64,000 nt of DNA, from positions 1-64,000 of the forward strand of contig NZ_JAAEAA010000008.1 of NCBI RefSeq assembly GCF_010119545.1. The letters run 5' to 3'. The position numbers and the translations under genes are program-made. This DNA comes from Pontibacter fetidus (GTDB lineage Bacteria; Bacteroidota; Bacteroidia; Cytophagales; Hymenobacteraceae). The notes beneath the pieces are model-generated. The model was given only the letters and a program-made list of their open reading frames with translations. It did no database searches and had not been told where the DNA came from. Positions 60,306 to 64,000 of the stretch are shown in pieces. Position 1 is the first letter of the stretch, and every line of letters begins with the position of its first letter.

Positions 60306-62744
60306 ATGAAAAAAATGTACTACCTCCTGCTGTTTGTACTGCTCTGCAGTTTTTCAGCAAAAACCTATGCCCAACCGGATGGCATGCTAACCGGAACTAT
60401 AGCCGATGAAAAAAACGCAGGTATTGGCTTTGCAAATGTAGCCGTACTTAATGCGGCCACATCGGCTGTAGTTACCGGCGCCATCGCCGACATGGATGGC
60501 AACTTTAAAATTAAGACACCGGCCAAAGGAACGTACCTGCTGAAGGTAAACAGCCTGGGCTACATTACTTACCAGAGTACTCCTTTTGAGGTAAGTGGCC
60601 CAACTATAGCAAGAGACTTTGGTAAACTACAGTTAAAAGCGGATGCCAAGGTGCTGAAGGAAGTAACGGTGCAGGCGTTGCGGCCAACTATAGTTAATGA
60701 GGCTGATAAAATGGTGGTGAGCGTAGAAGGAACAGCCCTGGCAACCGGCAGCACCGCCTATGAGGTGCTCGAAAAATCGCCGGGGGTTTGGGTAGACCAG
60801 GACGGTAACATTACCCTGAACGGCAAAGGCGGGGTACAGATACTGCTGAACGGAAAACCTTCGTACCTAAGCGGAAAGGACCTGCAAAACCTGCTACAGG
60901 GCATGTCTGCCGAAAACCTGAAAGACCTGGAGATCATCACCAACCCATCGTCTAAGTATGATGCGGAAGGCACCTCGGGTATCATCAACATCAACCTTAA
61001 AAAGAACCAACTGTTTGGCCTGAATGGCGGTGTGTATGCCGGCTACCAGTATAACCAACTGCACGCTTACACTACGGGCGGAAACCTGAACCTGAAAAAT
61101 GGCAAATGGAACACCTCCGTAAATGCCGATCTGTCGCGACGCCCGCGTTTCAGGGATGTAGAAACGGCCCGCATCGTGAATAGCAAGACCGGCAAAAAGT
61201 CGTTGACGCAGGATGGCCGCGAAGAAGGACGCCGCCTGTCGCCTACGCTACGCGTCGCCACCGACTACGATCTGAACGACAAGCACAGCGTGGGTGTGGT
61301 AGCCAACCTGCAGTATTCTGATAATACCAATACCTTTTTTACCAGGGGCTTCTTGCGGGATGCCAACCCGGCTAACGACACATTGATCCTGTCCACCACC
61401 AATGCCAACGGCACCTACTATAACAGCACGTTTAACCTGCACTATACTGGTAAGCCCGGTACAAAAGGTGCTACCCTTACCGCCGACGCAGATTATGCTA
61501 CCATTAGTAATACCGATGAGACGGCCATGATACACAGCTTTGAGCGCCTGAATGCTGACGACCCGGCTTTTGTAAACCAATTTGCCACCAAAAATCCGAC
61601 ACACTACAATATCTACTCCGCTAAAACCGACTATGCACAGGCCCTTGGCAAAAAAGGTAAAATGGAACTAGGAGCAAAGTTCAGCCATGTGGTATCGGAT
61701 AACGAGCTTCGCTTTTATGCTGTAAACGATGGTGTACAAACCTTATTAAAAGACCGCAGCAGCCACTTTGTGTTCACAGAAGATATACTGGCCGCGTACG
61801 CAAACTATGCCACCAGCTTTGGCGAAACCTGGAAACTACAGGCGGGCCTGCGCGCTGAGCACACACAGGCCGAAGGCGATGCCAAAGGCCTGAATAAACC
61901 AAACGACCGCAGTTACCTGGACTTTTTCCCGAGTGTATTTGTGCAGCAGCAGGTTAGCGAAAACTACCAGGTTGGTTACAAGTATAGCCGCCGCATCAGC
62001 AGACCATACTATGGCCACCTGAACCCGTTCGTTTTTTACATTGACCCTAACACGCTTGCAACCGGCAACCCTTACCTGAAGTCGCAGTACACGAACTCGT
62101 TTGAAGTAACCCAGCTGTTTAAAAAGACCTATAACCTGGTGCTGGGCTATGCTGTAACCAAAGACTTTATAGGCGAGGTACCGGTATATTACAAAGAAAA
62201 AAACCAGACCGTGTTTGAGCGCCGCAACATGGATGATTTTACAAGTATAAACGCGACACTGGTTGCGCCTATCCGGGTGGTGCCTGGTAAATGGGAGATC
62301 AATAATAACGCAACGCTGGCCTACCAGCACTTTACTGTAAAGATAGACGACTTTAGCCAGACCAACGAGCAACTTAACTTTACCACACAAAGCAGCCACA
62401 ACATACTGTTACCAAAAGGCGTGCGCCTAGAAGTGAACGGCGCTTACCAGGGCCCTGGCGTGTATGGTTTGTTTGAGTTCGGTGACCAATGGTGGCTGGA
62501 TGCCGGCCTGAAGAAATCGTTTATGGAAGACAAGCTGACCGTGACCATGAACGTGACCGATATTTTTAAAAGTCGCCAGTTAAAGATAGATACCATGGTA
62601 GATGGCAACTCGAACAGGATAAACCAATACCACGGCTTACAGAGTGTGCGTTTACACCTGCGCTACAACTTTAACAAAGGCAAAGCTTTCGAAAGCAAGA
62701 AGCGTAACGTTAACCTCGATGAGCTGAACAGAACCGGCAACTAA
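60306..62744 (+). CDS. TonB-dependent receptor-like outer-membrane barrel protein with CarboxypepD_reg domain
   Basis: 812 residues: signal peptide ending near AKTYAQ, a carboxypeptidase-regulatory-like domain (about 28-110), a plug-like region (about 115-235; VGGVQILLNGKPSYLSGKDLQNLLQGM, ITNPSSKYDAEGTSGIININLK) and a large barrel (outer-membrane beta-barrel family 3 style) ending ...VRLHLRYNFNKGKAFESKKR. Unlike classical TonB receptors it lacks a clear TonB box, and many family members are of unknown substrate. Single gene with strong promoter and terminator. Confidence 0.82.
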   Translation: MKKMYYLLLFVLLCSFSAKTYAQPDGMLTGTIADEKNAGIGFANVAVLNAATSAVVTGAIADMDGNFKIKTPAKGTYLLKVNSLGYITYQSTPFEVSGPTIARDFGKLQLKADAKVLKEVTVQALRPTIVNEADKMVVSVEGTALATGSTAYEVLEKSPGVWVDQDGNITLNGKGGVQILLNGKPSYLSGKDLQNLLQGMSAENLKDLEIITNPSSKYDAEGTSGIININLKKNQLFGLNGGVYAGYQYNQLHAYTTGGNLNLKNGKWNTSVNADLSRRPRFRDVETARIVNSKTGKKSLTQDGREEGRRLSPTLRVATDYDLNDKHSVGVVANLQYSDNTNTFFTRGFLRDANPANDTLILSTTNANGTYYNSTFNLHYTGKPGTKGATLTADADYATISNTDETAMIHSFERLNADDPAFVNQFATKNPTHYNIYSAKTDYAQALGKKGKMELGAKFSHVVSDNELRFYAVNDGVQTLLKDRSSHFVFTEDILAAYANYATSFGETWKLQAGLRAEHTQAEGDAKGLNKPNDRSYLDFFPSVFVQQQVSENYQVGYKYSRRISRPYYGHLNPFVFYIDPNTLATGNPYLKSQYTNSFEVTQLFKKTYNLVLGYAVTKDFIGEVPVYYKEKNQTVFERRNMDDFTSINATLVAPIRVVPGKWEINNNATLAYQHFTVKIDDFSQTNEQLNFTTQSSHNILLPKGVRLEVNGAYQGPGVYGLFEFGDQWWLDAGLKKSFMEDKLTVTMNVTDIFKSRQLKIDTMVDGNSNRINQYHGLQSVRLHLRYNFNKGKAFESKKRNVNLDELNRTGN

Positions 62745-63053
62745 CGATACACAGCAAACTATAAACCCGGCGGCCTTACCAATTACTATAGATGAGCCGC
62801 CGGGTTTATAGTTTATTTTAAAATAGAAAACTAAGTCAGGCGTTATACTAAAGGCGGCTATTTAAGGCATAAAAGAAACACAATTGCAACAACTTCAGCA
62901 CCTGTTATTACACCCAAAACTGAAAATGTGCATAAATTAAAATAGCCTGCCGTGCATTTAAAGGCACTTTATCAGCTGAAATTTAAATAATTCAAAAAAA
63001 ATCTGAACATTTTCAAATTGATTGGTGTAGTAGGTGTATAATTTAACAACAAT
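62745..63053. other. Intergenic region with terminator and cold-shock leader
   Basis: Holds the 62756-62814 hairpin and, closer to cspA, AT-rich sequence with TATAATTT near 63038, which may be the cspA promoter. No gene is seen. Confidence 0.5.
62756..62814. terminator. Long-stem terminator after the barrel receptor gene
   Basis: A perfect 18-bp inverted repeat AAACTATAAACCCGGCGG / CCGCCGGGTTTATAGTTT (62756-62773, 62797-62814) followed by ATTTTA. The stem ends are built from the ACTATAAAC word that recurs through the window. Confidence 0.85.
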
Positions 63054-63245
63054 ATGAATAACGGAACAGTAAAATTCTTCAACAACGAAAAAGGTTTTGG
63101 TTTCATCAAGGATGAAAATTCAGAAAAAGAGTACTTCGTACACGTTACTGGATTGATTGATGAAGTAAGAGAAAACGACAGAGTAACATTTGAATTGCAG
63201 GAAGGTAGAAAAGGACTAAACGCTGTAAACGTAAAGCGTGCTTAG
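63054..63245 (+). CDS. Cold-shock domain protein
   Basis: 63 residues, a single cold-shock OB-fold with RNP1-like KGFGFIKD (residues 13-20) and RNP2-like EYFVHVTGL (about 27-35). RNA/ssDNA chaperone of the CspA family. Bacteroidota forms often use NGTVKFFNNEKGFGF as here. Ends at a strong terminator. Confidence 0.94.
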   Translation: MNNGTVKFFNNEKGFGFIKDENSEKEYFVHVTGLIDEVRENDRVTFELQEGRKGLNAVNVKRA

Positions 63246-63271
63246 TATAAAAATATAATTGCAAGCATCAA

Positions 63272-63306
63272 CAAAAAGGGCTCACCGCATGGTGAGCCCT
63301 TTTTGT
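63272..63306 (+). terminator. Terminator after the cold-shock gene
   Basis: Perfect 15-bp stem CAAAAAGGGCTCACC/GGTGAGCCCTTTTTG around GCAT, followed by TATTT; bidirectional-looking. Confidence 0.9.
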
Positions 63307-63330
63307 ATTTCTATAGTTGGCTATAGTTTT

Positions 63331-64000
63331 TTAACGGCAACTATAGGTATAAACAGTGCGCTCGGTACCGCCACCGGCATAAGTTTTAACTATAGTAGTT
63401 GGGTAACCTGCATCGTTATAGGTAATATTGGTGGTGTAGGCTTCAAAGTCAGGGTCGTCGGTTGCCTGAAGGTTGGTAAAACTGGTGATGTTGCCTGGCA
63501 ATATGCCCATTACCGGCAGGTGTTCGTCGCGGAACATAAAGAGCAGGTGCATGGATAGTGAAGGCAGCGGCTTTTTGCGGTCGTCGGTTGTAAAGGTGGC
63601 TTTGTAGTGGCGGCTGTCCTGGGCCGAAAGTTTCTCGATGCCGCTCATTTTGCCGTCGGTGTAACTATAATGGTAAGTATAAAGCAACACATCGCCGTTA
63701 GGCTCCTGGGCATAGTATCGCGACTCTGCCAGTTTGCCGGCAAGGTTGTAGTAGTGCTCCAGAAAGTAAATCTCAAACCTGCCCTCCGAAACCTCAAAGC
63801 TACGGGTTTGTTTTGCCAGTTGCCCCTGCTCGTTGTAAGTGCTGGTCCAGGTATAGGAGGCAAATTGTTCGGTTATAAGCCTTTGCTGTGCATCGTAGCC
63901 AAAGCGGATGTTTACAGCAGATGTATCGGGACTGGAGATGTGGGTAAGCAGGCCTGCGCTGTTAAATGTATAAATCAGGTTATAGCTATAGTTGCTTCCG
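63331..64000 (-). CDS. YD-repeat-like protein, C-terminal part (gene runs off the window)
   Basis: The minus-strand frame is open from the TAA at 63333-63331 to the right edge with no stop, so this is the last 222 codons of a larger gene. The sequence shows repeated Tyr/Gly/Asn motifs of YD/RHS-like or DUF-style Bacteroidota repeat proteins, e.g. LIYTFNSAGLLTHI, RFGYDAQQRLITE, YNEQGQLAKQ, HYYNLAGKLAE and ITYNDAGYPTTIV. Likely a secreted or surface protein; N-terminus and signal lie outside the window. Confidence 0.7.
   Translation of the reverse strand, partial: GSNYSYNLIYTFNSAGLLTHISSPDTSAVNIRFGYDAQQRLITEQFASYTWTSTYNEQGQLAKQTRSFEVSEGRFEIYFLEHYYNLAGKLAESRYYAQEPNGDVLLYTYHYSYTDGKMSGIEKLSAQDSRHYKATFTTDDRKKPLPSLSMHLLFMFRDEHLPVMGILPGNITSFTNLQATDDPDFEAYTTNITYNDAGYPTTIVKTYAGGGTERTVYTYSCR

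Overview
The window reads as a chromosomal segment of an aerobic, facultatively denitrifying member of the Bacteroidota, most likely the Hymenobacteraceae (Pontibacter-like; inference from gene content only). Pointers are Bacteroidota-type promoters (-7 element TAnnTTTG), TonB-dependent barrels with an N-terminal carboxypeptidase-regulatory-like domain, a type IX secretion tail on a 2168-residue exported protein, a clade II (Sec/lipoprotein-type) NosZ, and mostly weak Shine-Dalgarno sites. An octamer, AACTATAG/CTATAGTT, with relatives built on ACTATA and AGTATA, is scattered through genes and spacers at very high density.

Layout. 1-507: no gene, one GC-rich structured-looking element. 508-4564 (minus): small Cys protein, TonB-dependent receptor, BNR-repeat lipoprotein. 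4.7-15 kb: transport genes (corA, peptide POT transporter, kup, a YbhN-like flippase-type protein, two APC permeases). 15.4-17.7 kb: quinol-type NO reductase. 17.8-25.7 kb: housekeeping (hrpB, rnk-like, FMN-dependent glutamate synthase-like, nadB, nadA). 25.8-30.4 kb (minus): NO-stress block with an NsrR-like Rrf2 regulator, a DUF59 protein, an orphan heme-copper-like membrane protein, DUF1858/DUF2249, hemerythrin and Ric/ScdA proteins. 30.9-34.2 kb: B12-dependent ribonucleotide reductase. 34.3-37.6 kb: truncated hemoglobin, membrane proteins, thioredoxin-like protein. 37.8-40.8 kb: NorC, an unusual NorB-like subunit and proline dehydrogenase. 41.3-47.8 kb (minus): complete clade II nos operon. 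48.5-55 kb: giant T9SS-exported mosaic protein. 55.6-64 kb: Hsp20, PEBP-like protein, LuxR-type regulators, outer-membrane barrels, cold-shock protein and an edge-truncated YD-like protein.

The genes form a nitric oxide/nitrous oxide respiration and defence district: two NO reductases, N2O reductase with its maturation set, NO-damage repair and an oxygen-independent RNR. No nitrite or nitrate reductase is visible, so this segment covers only NO to N2.

The main discovery is a shared control architecture. Seven promoters carry a Crp/Fnr-type palindrome (TGAy-n4-rTCA) centred exactly 29.5 bp upstream of the 5' end of a -7-like element, i.e. near -41.5. All but one also carry a second box exactly 22 bp further upstream (near -63.5). 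They precede the TonB/BNR operon, the quinol NO reductase, ric and nrdJ (one divergent pair sharing the same two boxes), the thioredoxin-like gene (single box), norC and the nos operon. This defines a putative denitrification regulon and draws in a TonB-dependent receptor that may supply a metal such as copper. A second notable observation is that the NorB-like protein lacks the canonical His and Glu iron-B ligands (both Asn) and has HxM where HxH is usual.
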